64,000 bases of DNA from Streptomyces sp. JB150 (lineage in GTDB: Bacteria > Actinomycetota > Actinomycetes > Streptomycetales > Streptomycetaceae): positions 5,437,803 through 5,501,802 of the forward strand of contig NZ_CP049780.1 in assembly GCF_011193355.1 (NCBI RefSeq), given 5' to 3'. A program made the position numbers and the translations under genes. The notes under the pieces are model-generated. The model ran no database searches and was not told the DNA's origin. It saw only the letters and a list, made by a program, of their open reading frames with translations. Positions 18,982 to 28,716 of this stretch are shown here, in pieces. The stretch's first letter is position 1. Each line of letters opens with the position of its first letter.

Positions 18982-19824
18982 ATGCCCCAGCACACCTCCG
19001 GGTCCGACCGGGCGGCTTTCTCCCCAGCCGCCCGCGACGGTGGCAGCGTGCGGCCGCCGGCTCCCTCGACGCTCGACGAGCTCTGGCGGTCGTACAAGGC
19101 GACGGGTGACGACCGGCTGCGCGAGCAGCTGATTCTGCACTACTCGCCGCTGGTCAAGTACGTTGCGGGACGGGTCAGCGTCGGACTGCCGCCCAACGTG
19201 GAGCAGGCCGACTTCGTCTCCTCCGGGGTCTTCGGGCTGATCGACGCGATCGAGAAGTTCGACATCGACCGGGAGATCAAGTTCGAGACGTACGCGATCA
19301 CCCGGATCCGCGGCGCGATGATCGACGAGCTGCGGGCGCTGGACTGGATCCCGCGCTCGGTACGGCAGAAGGCGCGCAACGTCGAGCGGGCCTACGCGAC
19401 GCTGGAGGCACGGCTGCGGCGCACGCCCAGCGAGGGCGAGGTCGCCGCCGAGCTGGGCATCGCGGTGGACGAACTGCACGCCGTCTTCAGCCAGTTGTCG
19501 CTGGCGAACGTGGTCGCCCTGGAGGAGCTGCTGCACGTCGGCAGCGAGGGCGGGGACGGGCTCAGCTTCATGGACACGCTGGAGGACACCGCCGCGGACA
19601 ATCCCGTGGAGGTGGCCGAGGACCGGGAGCTGCGGCGCTTCCTCGCCCGCGCGATCAACACGCTGCCGGAGCGGGAGAAGACCGTCGTCACGCTGTACTA
19701 CTACGAGGGCCTGACCCTGGCCGAGATCGGGAACGTGCTCGGGGTGACCGAGAGCCGGGTCAGCCAGATCCACACCAAGTCGGTGCTCCAGCTGCGGGCG
19801 AAGCTGGCGGCCTTCGGACGCTGA
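18982..19824 (+). CDS. whiG: Sporulation sigma factor WhiG
   Basis: WhiG is the FliA-type sigma factor that starts aerial hyphae on the path to sporulation. In Streptomyces it is held by the anti-sigma factor RsiG in the presence of c-di-GMP. The 280-residue product has region 2 ([19 protein letters not shown], about residues 75-93), region 3 and region 4.2, a helix-turn-helix ([19 protein letters not shown]). The ATG at 18982 is the family start. No anti-sigma gene is in the window. A c-di-GMP synthase-like gene is carried by the element 11 kb away, discussed separately. Confidence 0.96.
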   Translation: MPQHTSGSDRAAFSPAARDGGSVRPPAPSTLDELWRSYKATGDDRLREQLILHYSPLVKYVAGRVSVGLPPNVEQADFVSSGVFGLIDAIEKFDIDREIKFETYAITRIRGAMIDELRALDWIPRSVRQKARNVERAYATLEARLRRTPSEGEVAAELGIAVDELHAVFSQLSLANVVALEELLHVGSEGGDGLSFMDTLEDTAADNPVEVAEDRELRRFLARAINTLPEREKTVVTLYYYEGLTLAEIGNVLGVTESRVSQIHTKSVLQLRAKLAAFGR

Positions 19825-19879
19825 GACGGGTGTGCCGGGTCACTCCCGCCGCGGGTGACCGGTCCGTAAAGTGAGGGAC

Positions 19880-20458
19880 GTGCCAAGGATTCGAGCGGCC
19901 TCCGTGGCCGAGCACCGGTCGATGCAGCGAGCCGCCCTGCTGGACGCGGCTCGGTCCCTGTTGTCCGAGGGCGGGACGGAGGCGCTGACCTTCCCGGCTC
20001 TCGCCGAGCGGACGGGGCTGGCGCGGTCGTCCGTGTACGAGTACTTCCGCTCGCGGGCCGCGGTGGTCGAGGAGCTGTGCGAGGCCGACTTCCCCGTGTG
20101 GGCGGCGGAGGTCGAGGCGGCGATGGACGCCGCCGAGGGGCCGGAGGCCAAGGCCGAGGCGTATGTGCGCCGGCAGCTGGAGCTGGTCGGCGACCGGCGG
20201 CACCGGGCCGTGGTCGCCATCTCCGCGAGCGAGCTGGACGCGGGGGCCCGGGAGAAGATCCGCGCCGCGCACGGGGCGCTGGTCGGCATGATCGTGGACG
20301 TCCTGCGCGAGATGGGGCACGCGCAGCCCCGGCTGGCCGCGATGATGCTCCAGGGCGTCGTCGACGCGGCCGTCCGGCGGATCGAGCTCGGCGCGGAGGA
20401 ACCGGCCGTCGTCGCGGACGCGGCCGTACGGATGGCCCTGCGGGGCGTCCAGGGCTGA
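19880..20458 (+). CDS. TetR-family transcriptional regulator
   Basis: The 192-residue protein has a TetR N-terminal helix-turn-helix (ALLDAARSLLSEGGTEALTF, then ARSSVYEYFRSRAAVV, about residues 15-55) and an all-helical ligand-binding C-terminal domain. The effector and targets are unknown. Two GTG starts are possible (19871 and 19880); the second is preferred because conserved sequence begins at VPRIRAAS. It follows whiG by 55 bases in the same direction and could be cotranscribed with it. Confidence 0.87.
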   Translation: MPRIRAASVAEHRSMQRAALLDAARSLLSEGGTEALTFPALAERTGLARSSVYEYFRSRAAVVEELCEADFPVWAAEVEAAMDAAEGPEAKAEAYVRRQLELVGDRRHRAVVAISASELDAGAREKIRAAHGALVGMIVDVLREMGHAQPRLAAMMLQGVVDAAVRRIELGAEEPAVVADAAVRMALRGVQG

Positions 20459-20716
20459 GCGCCCGCCTCCCGTCCCGGCGCCACGGCCCGGCCGGGACCA
20501 CGCCCCGGCGAAACGCGCCGTACTGCCCACACCCGGGTGGGCCTGGGTTTCCTGTGCCCCGTGTCGCGGGTGGGCGCGGTTCCCCGTGCCCGCTGTCGCG
20601 CTGCGGGGACAGGACCGCACCCCGTCGGAATGTCGGAACGGGCTGCCGTACGCGCCCGTCGGTGCCGCCCGGGGCGGCACGTGTGCCGCGCCTTCGATGA
20701 GGTCGCGGGACCGCGG

Positions 20717-21328
20717 CTAGGCCGGCGGCGGCAGGGGGACGCCCAGGACCGGCAGGAGTACCGGAGAGCCCGGGTGCAGGAGCCAGGGTGGGAGGAGGGT
20801 CAGGGGGTCCAGGTACGTCCTGCCCCGGCGCAGGCCCCAGTGCAGGCAGGTGGTGGGGCAGTGTGAGACGGTCGGCTCCAGGGTGCCCAGAGGCCGGCCC
20901 GCCGTGACCTCGTCGCCCTCGCGGACCGAGGCGCGGACCGGCTCGTAGGTCGTCCGCAGGGGCGGGACGCCCGTGCCCGACAGGTCGACCGAGACCACGC
21001 CCCTGCCCGCCACGCGGCCCGCGAAGGAGACGCGGCCGGAGGCCACGGCCAGGACGGGGGAGTGGGGCGGGGCCGCCAGGTCGACGCCCCGGTGCCCGCG
21101 GGCGTGCGGCGTCGGCGGGGGAGCCCAGGGGCGCAGGACGGCCGGGCGCCCCGGAAGGGGCCAGGAGCGGTCCCGGCCCGCCGGGAACCGCTCGTCTGCC
21201 GCGGGGGAGGAAAACCGGTCCCGCCCCGCGGGGAACGGCTCGTCCGCCGCGGGAGCCGGACGCGCCGGACCCAGCAGGAACAGCGGCAGCACCGCCGTCA
21301 CCACGTACACACATCGCTTCGCTCGCAT
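20717..21328 (-). CDS. Secreted M23/LytM-like peptidase
   Basis: The 203-residue protein has a signal peptide (MRAKRCVYVVTAVLPLFLLG, then an Ala-rich cleavage region) and a C-terminal LytM/M23 domain. The first zinc motif is intact (HRGVDLAA, HxxxD). At the second site, where active enzymes usually have HxH, it has CLHWGL, so one histidine is replaced by cysteine. Cysteine could still ligate zinc, or the enzyme may be degenerate. The leader contains two near-identical copies of AGRDRxxxPAADE-type sequence, an internal duplication. The ATG at 21328 is the start of the signal peptide. Confidence 0.82.
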   Translation of the reverse strand: MRAKRCVYVVTAVLPLFLLGPARPAPAADEPFPAGRDRFSSPAADERFPAGRDRSWPLPGRPAVLRPWAPPPTPHARGHRGVDLAAPPHSPVLAVASGRVSFAGRVAGRGVVSVDLSGTGVPPLRTTYEPVRASVREGDEVTAGRPLGTLEPTVSHCPTTCLHWGLRRGRTYLDPLTLLPPWLLHPGSPVLLPVLGVPLPPPA

Positions 21329-21610
21329 GCCGTCACCGTCGCGCAACCGCCGCGATCACGGCCGGAGCCTGTGGACTACCGCCCGGTTGTGGACAGCGGC
21401 GTCACCCGGCGCTCCGCCGGTCCCGTACACTTCTGATGGCGATCCGGGTCACCGGGTCGACTTCGCACGCCCCGACACCGGGAGCCGGCACCGTCCGGGA
21501 TCTCGGAGTCAGCGCCCCTCGGTCCTTGTGGCAACGGCGCGCTGCGGGCGTCAGGCGCGGAAGCCGTCCGGCATCCGCGGCACAACCGAGAAACCAAGGA
21601 GAACACGGCC

Positions 21611-22489
21611 ATGGCCGTCGTCACGATGCGGGAGCTGCTGGAGAGCGGCGTCCACTTCGGTCACCAGACCCGTCGTTGGAACCCGAAGATGAAGCGCTTC
21701 ATCTTCACGGAGCGCAACGGCATCTACATCATCGACCTGCTCCAGTCGCTGTCGTACATCGACCGCGCCTACGAGTTCGTCAAGGAGACCGTCGCCCACG
21801 GCGGCACGGTCATGTTCGTCGGCACGAAGAAGCAGGCGCAGGAGGCCATCGCCGAGCAGGCCACCCGCGTCGGCATGCCCTACGTCAACCAGCGCTGGCT
21901 GGGCGGCATGCTCACCAACTTCTCGACCGTCTACAAGCGTCTGCAGCGCCTCAAGGAGCTCGAGCAGATCGACTTCGAGGACGTCGCCGCGTCCGGTCTG
22001 ACCAAGAAGGAGCTTCTCGTGCTCTCGCGCGAGAAGGCCAAGCTGGAGAAGACCCTCGGTGGTATCCGCGAGATGCAGAAGGTGCCCAGCGCCGTCTGGA
22101 TCGTGGACACCAAGAAGGAGCACATCGCCGTTGGTGAGGCCCGGAAGCTGAACATTCCGGTCGTGGCGATCCTCGACACCAACTGCGACCCCGACGAGGT
22201 CGACTACAAGATCCCGGGCAACGACGACGCGATCCGCTCCGTCACCCTGCTCACCCGCGTCATCGCCGACGCCGTCGCCGAGGGCCTGATGGCCCGCTCC
22301 GGCGTGGCCGAGGCCGGCAAGGGCGACAAGGCCGCCGGCGAGCCGCTGGCCGAGTGGGAGCGCGACCTGCTCGAGGGCGAGAAGAAGGCGGAGACCGAGG
22401 ACGCCGCCCCGGCCGCCGCCGAGGCGCCGGCCGCGGAGGCCGCCGAGGCTCCGGCCGAGGCTCCGGCCGCCGAGGGCGAGCAGGCCTGA
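21611..22489 (+). CDS. rpsB: 30S ribosomal protein S2
   Basis: This is the small-subunit protein S2, 292 residues. The core ([46 protein letters not shown]) is canonical. An Ala/Glu/Pro-rich tail of about 50 residues makes it longer than E. coli S2. The ATG at 21611 has AAGGAG upstream. The 280-bp region before it holds the divergent promoter space with the M23-like gene. A strong hairpin separates it from tsf. Confidence 0.97.
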   Translation: MAVVTMRELLESGVHFGHQTRRWNPKMKRFIFTERNGIYIIDLLQSLSYIDRAYEFVKETVAHGGTVMFVGTKKQAQEAIAEQATRVGMPYVNQRWLGGMLTNFSTVYKRLQRLKELEQIDFEDVAASGLTKKELLVLSREKAKLEKTLGGIREMQKVPSAVWIVDTKKEHIAVGEARKLNIPVVAILDTNCDPDEVDYKIPGNDDAIRSVTLLTRVIADAVAEGLMARSGVAEAGKGDKAAGEPLAEWERDLLEGEKKAETEDAAPAAAEAPAAEAAEAPAEAPAAEGEQA

Positions 22490-22508
22490 CCGTCAGCGTC
22501 AGCCGTTG

Positions 22509-22545
22509 ACGGCGGGAGCGGTGACACCAGGACCGCTCCCGCCGT
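22509..22545 (+). terminator. Hairpin between rpsB and tsf
   Basis: A perfect 14-bp stem (22509-22522 with 22532-22545) and 9-nt loop lie 20 bases after rpsB. With no T tract it may act as an attenuator that lowers tsf expression relative to rpsB. Confidence 0.75.
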
Positions 22546-22642
22546 TCACCCGTAGGTCAGCGCAGCGTCCCCGATCCACACCCTGCGTCGCGGACCGTGC
22601 AGACCTCCGATCTTCCAGACTTCGAGAGAGATTCACTGAATC

Positions 22643-23479
22643 ATGGCGAACTACACCGCCGCCGACGTCAAGAAGCTCCGTGAGCTCACCGGCGCCGGCA
22701 TGATGGACTGCAAGAAGGCGCTGGACGAGGCCGAGGGCAACGTCGAGAAGGCCGTCGAGGCGCTGCGCATCAAGGGCCAGAAGGGCGTCGCCAAGCGCGA
22801 GGGCCGCTCCGCCGAGAACGGCGCCGTGGTCTCGATCATCGCCGACGACAACTCCTCCGGTGTCCTCGTCGAGCTGAAGTGCGAGACGGACTTCGTCGCC
22901 AAGGGCGAGAAGTTCCAGGCCGTCGCCAACAAGATCGCCGAGCACGTCGCCGCGACCTCCCCGGCCGACCTGGAGGCCCTGCTCGCCTCCGAGATCGAGC
23001 CCGGCAAGACCGTCCAGGCGTTCGTGGACGAGGCCAACGCCACTCTGGGCGAGAAGATCGTCCTGGACCGCTTCGCGCAGTACGCGGACGGCTTCGTGAC
23101 GGCGTACATGCACCGCACCAACCCCGACCTGCCCCCGCAGATCGGTGTCCTCGTCGAGTTCGACAAGCCGAACGCCGAGGTCGCCAAGGGCGTCGCCCAG
23201 CACATCGCCGCCTTCGCGCCGAAGTACCTCTCCAAGGAGGACGTCCCGGCCGACGTCGTCGAGTCCGAGCGCCGTATCGCCGAGGAGACCACCCGCGCCG
23301 AGGGCAAGCCCGAGGCCGCGATCGCCAAGATCGTCGAGGGACGTCTGAACGGCTTCTTCAAGGACGCGACGCTGCTCGGCCAGCCGTACGCGCTCGACAA
23401 CAAGAAGTCCGTCCAGAAGGTTCTGGACGAGGCCGGTGTCACCCTGAAGCGCTTCACGCGTATCAAGGTCGGCATCTGA
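22643..23479 (+). CDS. tsf: Elongation factor Ts
   Basis: EF-Ts is the nucleotide-exchange factor for EF-Tu. The 278-residue product has the N-terminal UBA-like domain with the signature LRELTGAGMMDCKKAL and the second signature ELKCETDFVAK. The ATG at 22643 is the canonical start. It follows rpsB in the universally conserved rpsB-tsf-pyrH-frr order. Confidence 0.97.
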   Translation: MANYTAADVKKLRELTGAGMMDCKKALDEAEGNVEKAVEALRIKGQKGVAKREGRSAENGAVVSIIADDNSSGVLVELKCETDFVAKGEKFQAVANKIAEHVAATSPADLEALLASEIEPGKTVQAFVDEANATLGEKIVLDRFAQYADGFVTAYMHRTNPDLPPQIGVLVEFDKPNAEVAKGVAQHIAAFAPKYLSKEDVPADVVESERRIAEETTRAEGKPEAAIAKIVEGRLNGFFKDATLLGQPYALDNKKSVQKVLDEAGVTLKRFTRIKVGI

Positions 23480-23671
23480 GTCCGTACCGCGACGGGTACT
23501 CGGTCCCGACAGGGTCGGGTGCGGTCGTTTGCGTACGCCGCCACGCACACGCGCGTGGCGGGCGACAGCAGATCTGACGAGGAGGCCATTGCCGCGCACG
23601 GGTTGCGAACGACACCCCACCGGCAGTGGCCTTCTTCGTATGTGCAACACGTGAAAGAGGCGGGATCCCCC

Positions 23672-24430
23672 ATGACCACCAAGGCCCAGAAGAGCGACGA
23701 CGGCAAAGTACGCGGCCGGTTTCTGCTGAAGCTGTCCGGAGAGGCCTTCTCCGGTGGCGGGGGCCTGGGCGTCGACCCCGACGTGGTGCACAAGATCGCC
23801 CGCGAGATCGCGGCCGTCGTGCGCGACGGAGCGCAGATCGCGGTCGTCATCGGCGGCGGCAACTTCTTCCGCGGCGCCGAACTGCAGCAGCGCGGCATGG
23901 ACCGCGCCCGCTCGGACTACATGGGCATGCTCGGCACCGTGATGAACTGCCTCGCCCTCCAGGACTTCCTGGAGAAGGAAGGCATCGACAGCCGGGTCCA
24001 GACCGCCATCACCATGGGCCAGGTCGCCGAGCCGTACATCCCGCTGCGCGCCGTGCGCCACCTGGAGAAGGGGCGCGTGGTCATCTTCGGCGCCGGTATG
24101 GGCATGCCGTACTTCTCCACCGACACCACCGCCGCCCAGCGCGCCCTGGAGATCGACGCCGAGGCGCTGCTCATGGGCAAGAACGGAGTCGACGGGGTCT
24201 ACGACTCCGACCCGAAGACCAACCCGGACGCCGTGAAGTTCGACGCCCTCGGCTACGGCGAGGTCATCACGCGCGATCTGAAGGTCGCCGACGCCACGGC
24301 CATCACGCTGTGCCGTGACAACAAGCTGCCGATCCTCGTCTTCGAGCTTCTGGCCGAGGGCAATATCGCCCGGGCCGTCAAGGGTGAGAAGATCGGCACG
24401 CTGGTGGGTGACCAGGGCAGCCGGAACTGA
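23672..24430 (+). CDS. pyrH: Uridylate kinase (UMP kinase)
   Basis: PyrH phosphorylates UMP to UDP. The 252-residue hexameric-type kinase has [11 protein letters not shown], the [10 protein letters not shown] glycine loop, the TDTTAAQRA region and [10 protein letters not shown]. The ATG at 23672 was chosen over an in-frame upstream start at 23519 because the conserved protein begins at MTTKAQ. A GAAAGAGG ribosome binding site precedes it. Confidence 0.96.
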   Translation: MTTKAQKSDDGKVRGRFLLKLSGEAFSGGGGLGVDPDVVHKIAREIAAVVRDGAQIAVVIGGGNFFRGAELQQRGMDRARSDYMGMLGTVMNCLALQDFLEKEGIDSRVQTAITMGQVAEPYIPLRAVRHLEKGRVVIFGAGMGMPYFSTDTTAAQRALEIDAEALLMGKNGVDGVYDSDPKTNPDAVKFDALGYGEVITRDLKVADATAITLCRDNKLPILVFELLAEGNIARAVKGEKIGTLVGDQGSRN

Positions 24431-24574
24431 CCGGTTGACCCACGGACCCCGGCCGGGGGATGGACAATGTCCTGCCGGTCGGGAACCGTGCAGGAAGAAG
24501 ACGCGACGCAGCCGGCCGCCGACCACAACACGTCAACCGCAGCCGGGCCTACTCAAGACACGCAGGAGCAAGTG

Positions 24575-25132
24575 GTGATCGAAGAGACCCTCCTCGAGGC
24601 CGAGGAGAAGATGGAGAAGGCCGTCGTGGTCGCCAAGGAGGACTTCGCCGCGATCCGCACCGGCCGTGCGCACCCGGCGATGTTCAACAAGATCGTGGCC
24701 GACTACTACGGCGCACCGACGCCGATCAACCAGCTGGCCTCGTTCTCCGTGCCGGAGCCGCGCATGGCCGTGGTGACCCCGTTCGACAAGAGCGCGCTGC
24801 GCAACATCGAGCAGGCGATCCGCGACTCCGACCTGGGCGTCAACCCGAGCAACGACGGCAACATCATCCGAGTGGTGTTCCCGGAGCTGACCGAGGAGCG
24901 CCGCCGCGAGTACATCAAGGTCGCCAAGGGCAAGGGCGAGGACGCGAAGATCTCGATCCGCTCCGTGCGCCGCAAGGCCAAGGACGCCATCGACAAGCTG
25001 ATCAAGGACGGCGAGATCGGCGAGGACGAGGGCCGCCGCGCGGAGAAGGAGCTCGACGACACCACCGCCAAGTACGTCGCCCAGGTGGACGAGCTCCTGA
25101 AGCACAAGGAAGCCGAACTGCTCGAGGTCTGA
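24575..25132 (+). CDS. frr: Ribosome recycling factor
   Basis: RRF splits post-termination ribosomes with EF-G. The 185-residue protein matches the family throughout: [23 protein letters not shown] at the N-terminus and the basic segment [15 protein letters not shown]. The GTG at 24575 is the family start; an in-frame extension to 24467 has no homology character. Its stop overlaps the cdsA start by one base. Confidence 0.96.
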   Translation: MIEETLLEAEEKMEKAVVVAKEDFAAIRTGRAHPAMFNKIVADYYGAPTPINQLASFSVPEPRMAVVTPFDKSALRNIEQAIRDSDLGVNPSNDGNIIRVVFPELTEERRREYIKVAKGKGEDAKISIRSVRRKAKDAIDKLIKDGEIGEDEGRRAEKELDDTTAKYVAQVDELLKHKEAELLEV

Positions 25133-26274
25133 TGAACGACTCTTCCTGGGGGGCGCCGCAGACCGGGTACTGGGGCCCGCCCGATCAAGGGCCTGCCCAG
25201 GGGCATGTCCGGGGACCCGTGCAGGGCGCCGTCCCGGCGGGTCCCGCGTACGATGCGCGTGACGCGCAGCAGACCCGGCCCATGCCCGTCGTGTCCGACG
25301 TGTCCGCGGACGGCGGAAACCAGGATGACGGCCGGGGGGCCGCTCGGCTGAGCGGTCCGCTGTTCCCAGACGAGAGCACGTCGGCGCCCGCCTTCGGCGC
25401 GCCGAGGAATCCGGAGCCCATGCACGACGCCCCGCAGCCGGCCCCCGCCCCGCAGAAGAAGAGCGCGGGCCGGGACCTCGGCGCCGCGATAGGGGTCGGC
25501 GTCGGACTGGGCGCGGTGATCATCGCGTCGCTGTTCGTCTACAAGGCCGTGTTCGTCGGGGTGATCGCGGTCGCGGTGGTCGTCGGACTGTGGGAGCTGG
25601 CCAAGCGGCTCGACGAGCGCAAGGGCATCCGCGCGCCGCTGGTGCCACTCGCGATCGGCGGGGCGGCCATGGTGGTCGCCGGGTACGCCCGGGGCGTCGA
25701 GGGCGCGTGGGTGGCGATGGCGCTCACCGCGCTCGCGGTGCTGGTCTGGCGGATGACGGAACCCCCGGAGGGCTACCTCAAGGACGTCACGGCCGGCGTC
25801 TTCGCCGCGTTCTACGTCCCGTTCCTGGCGACGTTCGTCGCGATGATGCTGACGGCCGAGGACGGGCCGTGGCGGGTGCTGACGTTCCTGCTGCTGACCG
25901 TGGTCAGCGACACCGGGGCGTACGCCGTCGGCTGGCGGTTCGGCAGGCACAAGCTCGCCCCGCGGATCAGCCCCGGCAAGACCCGCGAGGGCCTGCTGGG
26001 CGCGGTGACGTTCGCGATGGCCGTGGGCGCGCTGTGCATGCAGTTCCTGGTGGACGGCGGCTCCTGGTGGCAGGGCCTGCTGCTCGGCCTCGCCGTCGCG
26101 GCCAGCGCCACCCTGGGCGACCTCGGCGAGTCCATGATCAAGCGGGACCTGGGCATCAAGGACATGGGCACCCTGCTCCCCGGGCACGGCGGCATCATGG
26201 ACCGCCTCGACTCCCTCCTGCCCACCGCTCCGGTGGTGTGGCTGCTCCTCGTGGCCTTCGTCGGAAACGGCTGA
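25132..26274 (+). CDS. cdsA: Phosphatidate cytidylyltransferase CdsA
   Basis: CdsA makes CDP-diacylglycerol, the precursor of anionic membrane phospholipids. The 380-residue product has a polar Pro/Gly-rich cytoplasmic extension of about 110 residues and then eight or so membrane segments. The C-terminal CDS signature is complete (SMIKRDLGIKDMG, LPGHGGIMDRLDS). The extension is longer than in most bacteria but common in Streptomyces. The gene is coupled to frr and ends the operon, with a strong terminator just downstream. It is the last host gene before the integrated element. Confidence 0.95.
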   Translation: MNDSSWGAPQTGYWGPPDQGPAQGHVRGPVQGAVPAGPAYDARDAQQTRPMPVVSDVSADGGNQDDGRGAARLSGPLFPDESTSAPAFGAPRNPEPMHDAPQPAPAPQKKSAGRDLGAAIGVGVGLGAVIIASLFVYKAVFVGVIAVAVVVGLWELAKRLDERKGIRAPLVPLAIGGAAMVVAGYARGVEGAWVAMALTALAVLVWRMTEPPEGYLKDVTAGVFAAFYVPFLATFVAMMLTAEDGPWRVLTFLLLTVVSDTGAYAVGWRFGRHKLAPRISPGKTREGLLGAVTFAMAVGALCMQFLVDGGSWWQGLLLGLAVAASATLGDLGESMIKRDLGIKDMGTLLPGHGGIMDRLDSLLPTAPVVWLLLVAFVGNG

Positions 26275-26297
26275 CCGGCCGCCCTCCGGCAGCGCCG

Positions 26298-26325
26298 GCC
26301 CCCGCCCCCCCGGGGCGGGGGCTTT
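26298..26325 (+). terminator. Intrinsic terminator after cdsA
   Basis: An 11-bp perfect GC stem (26298-26308 with 26312-26322), a 3-nt loop and a short T run make this the clearest intrinsic terminator in the window. Confidence 0.85.
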
Positions 26326-26403
26326 CGCACACCCGCGGGTCCGTGACCCGCGGCTCCGCGCGGCGCAAGGGGGCGCCGAGCCGGGCGGCCCGGGTCACCC
26401 GAT

Positions 26404-26447
26404 TGGATCTGCGACACTGGTAGGACCATGCCCAAGCCCGGAGAACT
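26404..26447 (+). repeat. attL: left copy of the integration repeat
   Basis: This copy matches 38661-38704 except at 26423-26424 (gg instead of cc). It includes the ATG and first codons of rlmN. At this end the start codon (26428) runs into element sequence and encodes only MPKPGELAVARQ before a TAA at 26464. A further 8-base match (ggtcaccc, 26393-26400 and 38650-38657) lies just outside at the same offset. Confidence 0.92.
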
Positions 26448-26518
26448 GGCAGTGGCCCGGCAGTAACAGGCTCCCTAGCTGGGCAAATGGCAAGAGATGG
26501 CTGTAATGACTGGTTCTG

Positions 26519-26536
26519 GGGCCGTCCCTGGGCCGT
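26519..26536 (+). repeat. Left copy of an 18-bp arm-type repeat
   Basis: gggccgtccctgggccgt occurs here and at 38568-38585 in the same orientation. It lies 71 bases inside attL and 75 bases inside attR respectively, with further partial similarity (gccgctc) beyond. In the excised circle the two copies would flank the core, as arm-type integrase or Xis sites do. Confidence 0.75.
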
Positions 26537-26736
26537 GTGCCGCTCGACAGGTCGCCACGGTCCCGGGTGCCTGCCACCGTCCGACGGGCTCCCGCAACCA
26601 TCAGCGAAACGAAACTCCGCTGACCAATCGCTGAGGGGGGTGCAGATCTTGCAGCAAAGTTTGGTGGTGGTACTACTTTGGAAAAGTGTCCGCCGACCAA
26701 ATCTCGGAACATTGCGGAGACACGAGATTCGCGAAC

Positions 26737-26796
26737 CACCTACGAGTTTTCGTAGGTGCGGCTAGGGTGGTACCACCAACGCATCCGGAGATGCGT
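26737..26796. repeat. Three consecutive dyads near the left end
   Basis: cacctacga/tcgtaggtg (26737-26745 and 26750-26758, 4-nt loop), the perfect palindrome ggtggtaccacc (26766-26777) and acgcatc/gatgcgt (26779-26785 and 26790-26796) lie within 60 bases. The first could terminate leftward transcripts from int; the others could be protein-binding sites of the attP arm. Confidence 0.7.
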
Positions 26797-26908
26797 GACG
26801 GTGGGGTCAAAGTTGCCTCCTGGGCGCCGTGTAAGTTGCCTTCCGGGTAGCGACCTCGAACGTGAGCGGGGCCCCCTCCGCCAGCCAAGCCTCGGGGACC
26901 CCGGTGGA

Positions 26909-27097
26909 CTACCGGCCGTGTAGAAGCCCGGTCAGGTGTGCCGTGATGGTGGTTGCAGCCACAGCCACGAGCACTTCCCAGGCCAACCGCTTCGCACGGC
27001 CGTAGTTCTTGCTGGCACGTGCGCGCGCGAGCCATACTCTGGCCCATTTGGCAACCGTTGACCACAGCGCCGCAGCGCGGCCCCATGGGCTGGTCAT
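26909..27097 (-). CDS. Small membrane protein downstream of int
   Basis: This is a 62-residue predicted protein not obvious from long-ORF searches because the in-frame extension is non-coding. It starts at the ATG 27097 with a perfect GGAGGGA seven bases upstream. It has a basic, aromatic N-terminal half (MTSPWGRAAALWSTVAKW) and one hydrophobic segment near the C-terminus (WEVLVAVAATTITAHLTGLL). It lies 181 bases downstream of int on the same strand. I do not recognise the family. Small membrane proteins in AICEs are often tied to spread or maintenance functions, but that is inference. Confidence 0.6.
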   Translation of the reverse strand: MTSPWGRAAALWSTVAKWARVWLARARASKNYGRAKRLAWEVLVAVAATTITAHLTGLLHGR

Positions 27098-27278
27098 CTC
27101 GCTCTCCCTCCGCACAACGAGCCTGGACCGACCACCCGAGCGGTGTCGGTGCGGGCACGGCTCTATCACCCGCAGAACGGAGGGAGTTCCGGGAATCAGC
27201 GTCCGCACTGAGTAAATCGGATCAGCGGGTCCTACGTGGGCGGAATGTGGAAATCCGTTGCACCGTGAGGGAAGCAAA

Positions 27279-28517
27279 CTAACTATCGGGGCCGGCGCGT
27301 AGGGCGCTGTCGATGGCTTTTCGGGTCCGCTCCTGGCTCGATGGCATGAGGTGCGCGTACACCCGCAGCGTCAACCCAGGGTCGGAGTGCCCCAGGTACT
27401 CACTCACGGCCTTGATGCTTTCGCCGGCGTCCAGCAGCACCGAGGCGTAGAAGTGCCGCAGCGCGTGCATGCCGTGCTCCCGGGCGGACTGGTACTTGCC
27501 GTTCTCTCCGGCTTCCGTGATCAGACCGGCAGACGCGAGGGCGGGCTTCCACACCTGGATGTTGAAATTGCTGCGCCAGACGAGGCCGCTCGCGGTGTTC
27601 GTGAACAAGAGGCGGGCCGACACCTTCGGGCCGTCCGGCTTACGCCACGGCAAGGTGATCTCGACCGGTTTGAAGGCGTCCATGTGGGCCCGCAGGGCCT
27701 CAGCCACCGTGGGTGGCAACGGTACATCCCGCTCCTTGTTGCACTTCGGCGGGGCGAACACGGCTTTGCCCCGAATCAGCTTCACCTGCCGGACCACCCG
27801 AACGATGCCGCCGTCGAAGTCGAGCGCATCCTCAGCCAGTCCCACGATCTCGCCTTGACGGAGCCCGCACCCGGCGCCCACGTCCACCATGGGGCGGTAT
27901 CGCTGGGGGAGTGCTGCGCGAACCGCCTGAACCTGCGAGGGCAGCCACGGCACAACACGGCGCTGCTCGGCGGCTGGCGGACGGACAGACTTCGCGGCAC
28001 ATGGGTTGCGGGGCAACAGCCCGTCGTCGACCGCCGCACTCAGCACGGCCCGGACGTCGCCGTAGATGTTCCGCGCATAGCCACCGCTCACGGCCGGGTC
28101 GTTCTCCAGCGCGCTCACCAGGCCGCGGATGTGCTCGGGGCGGAAGGAGTCCAGTGGGCGAGAGCCGATCAGTCGGAAGGCGTGCAGACGCAACCGCTGC
28201 TCGACCACTACCTGACTGGCCGGGTCGATGTGGTGGGTCGCAAGCCACTTCTCGGCGTAGCTCTTGAAGGTGATTCGAGCTGCGCGCGGATCGATGTACT
28301 GACCGCGCGACATGTCCGAAGCGATGTCGGTGAGCCACTTCTCAGCGAGTCGCTTCTGTCGGTCCGGGAAGCTCTTGGACTTCTCGGTGCCGTCGGGGCC
28401 GACGTAGCGCGCCCGGTACCGCATGCCCGTGCCATATCGCTCAGTCTTGACCCTGACAGGCTTCCCGTCCGAGCCGGTCTCGGTCTTGTACCAGCGGTCT
28501 TGGATGTGGCCGGCCAT
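27279..28517 (-). CDS. int: AICE tyrosine recombinase (integrase)
   Basis: The 412-residue integrase catalyses integration and excision of the element. It has an AP2-like/N-terminal arm-binding region, a SAM-like core-binding domain (about residues 70-160) and the catalytic domain. Catalytic residues are visible: Arg in GLRQGEI, Lys in PPKCNKERDVPLP, HxxR in HALRHFYAS, His in LGHSD and Tyr in RVYAHLM. The ATG at 28517 shares one base with the xis stop (TGATG), so int is coupled to xis. Its frame is intact, suggesting the element can still integrate and excise. Confidence 0.94.
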   Translation of the reverse strand: MAGHIQDRWYKTETGSDGKPVRVKTERYGTGMRYRARYVGPDGTEKSKSFPDRQKRLAEKWLTDIASDMSRGQYIDPRAARITFKSYAEKWLATHHIDPASQVVVEQRLRLHAFRLIGSRPLDSFRPEHIRGLVSALENDPAVSGGYARNIYGDVRAVLSAAVDDGLLPRNPCAAKSVRPPAAEQRRVVPWLPSQVQAVRAALPQRYRPMVDVGAGCGLRQGEIVGLAEDALDFDGGIVRVVRQVKLIRGKAVFAPPKCNKERDVPLPPTVAEALRAHMDAFKPVEITLPWRKPDGPKVSARLLFTNTASGLVWRSNFNIQVWKPALASAGLITEAGENGKYQSAREHGMHALRHFYASVLLDAGESIKAVSEYLGHSDPGLTLRVYAHLMPSSQERTRKAIDSALRAGPDS

Positions 28518-28714
28518 CAGGCAGCTTCCCCCAGCTGGGAGTCCACCCAAGCCCGAACGTCGCGCGGGTCGAAACGCAAGTGCCGACCCACGCGGAAGCC
28601 GGGGGGACCGGTGCGCTTGCGGCGCCACTGGTAGACCGTCTCGACGCTGGGCAGCTCGAACATCTCGACCAGGTCCTCAGGCGTCAGGAAGCGGTTCGGC
28701 AGTTCTGAGGCCAT
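28517..28714 (-). CDS. xis: Excisionase (Xis), helix-turn-helix protein
   Basis: The 65-residue protein is a MerR-like/HTH_17 DNA-binding domain (FLTPEDLVEMFELPSVETVY, then GRHLRFDPRDVRAWV), typical of AICE Xis proteins that direct Int toward excision. The ATG at 28714 has GGGAGT upstream. It lies between rep (two bases apart) and int (one-base overlap), the same rep-xis-int order as in pSAM2. Confidence 0.9.
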   Translation of the reverse strand: MASELPNRFLTPEDLVEMFELPSVETVYQWRRKRTGPPGFRVGRHLRFDPRDVRAWVDSQLGEAA

Positions 28715-28716
28715 GG

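Larger units (their letters stand above)
26448..26908. other. Gene-free left end of the element
   Basis: No gene was recognised in these 461 bases. They contain the arm-type repeat at 26519, three dyads clustered at 26737-26796 and a direct repeat aagttgcc at 26810 and 26833 spaced 23 bases. The segment is downstream of the leftward int operon, so attachment-site functions and transcription termination are the likely roles. Confidence 0.6.

Noticed and set aside
26404..26447. tRNA gene as the integration target
   Set aside because: No cloverleaf can be formed from either repeat; the shared sequence is the start of rlmN.
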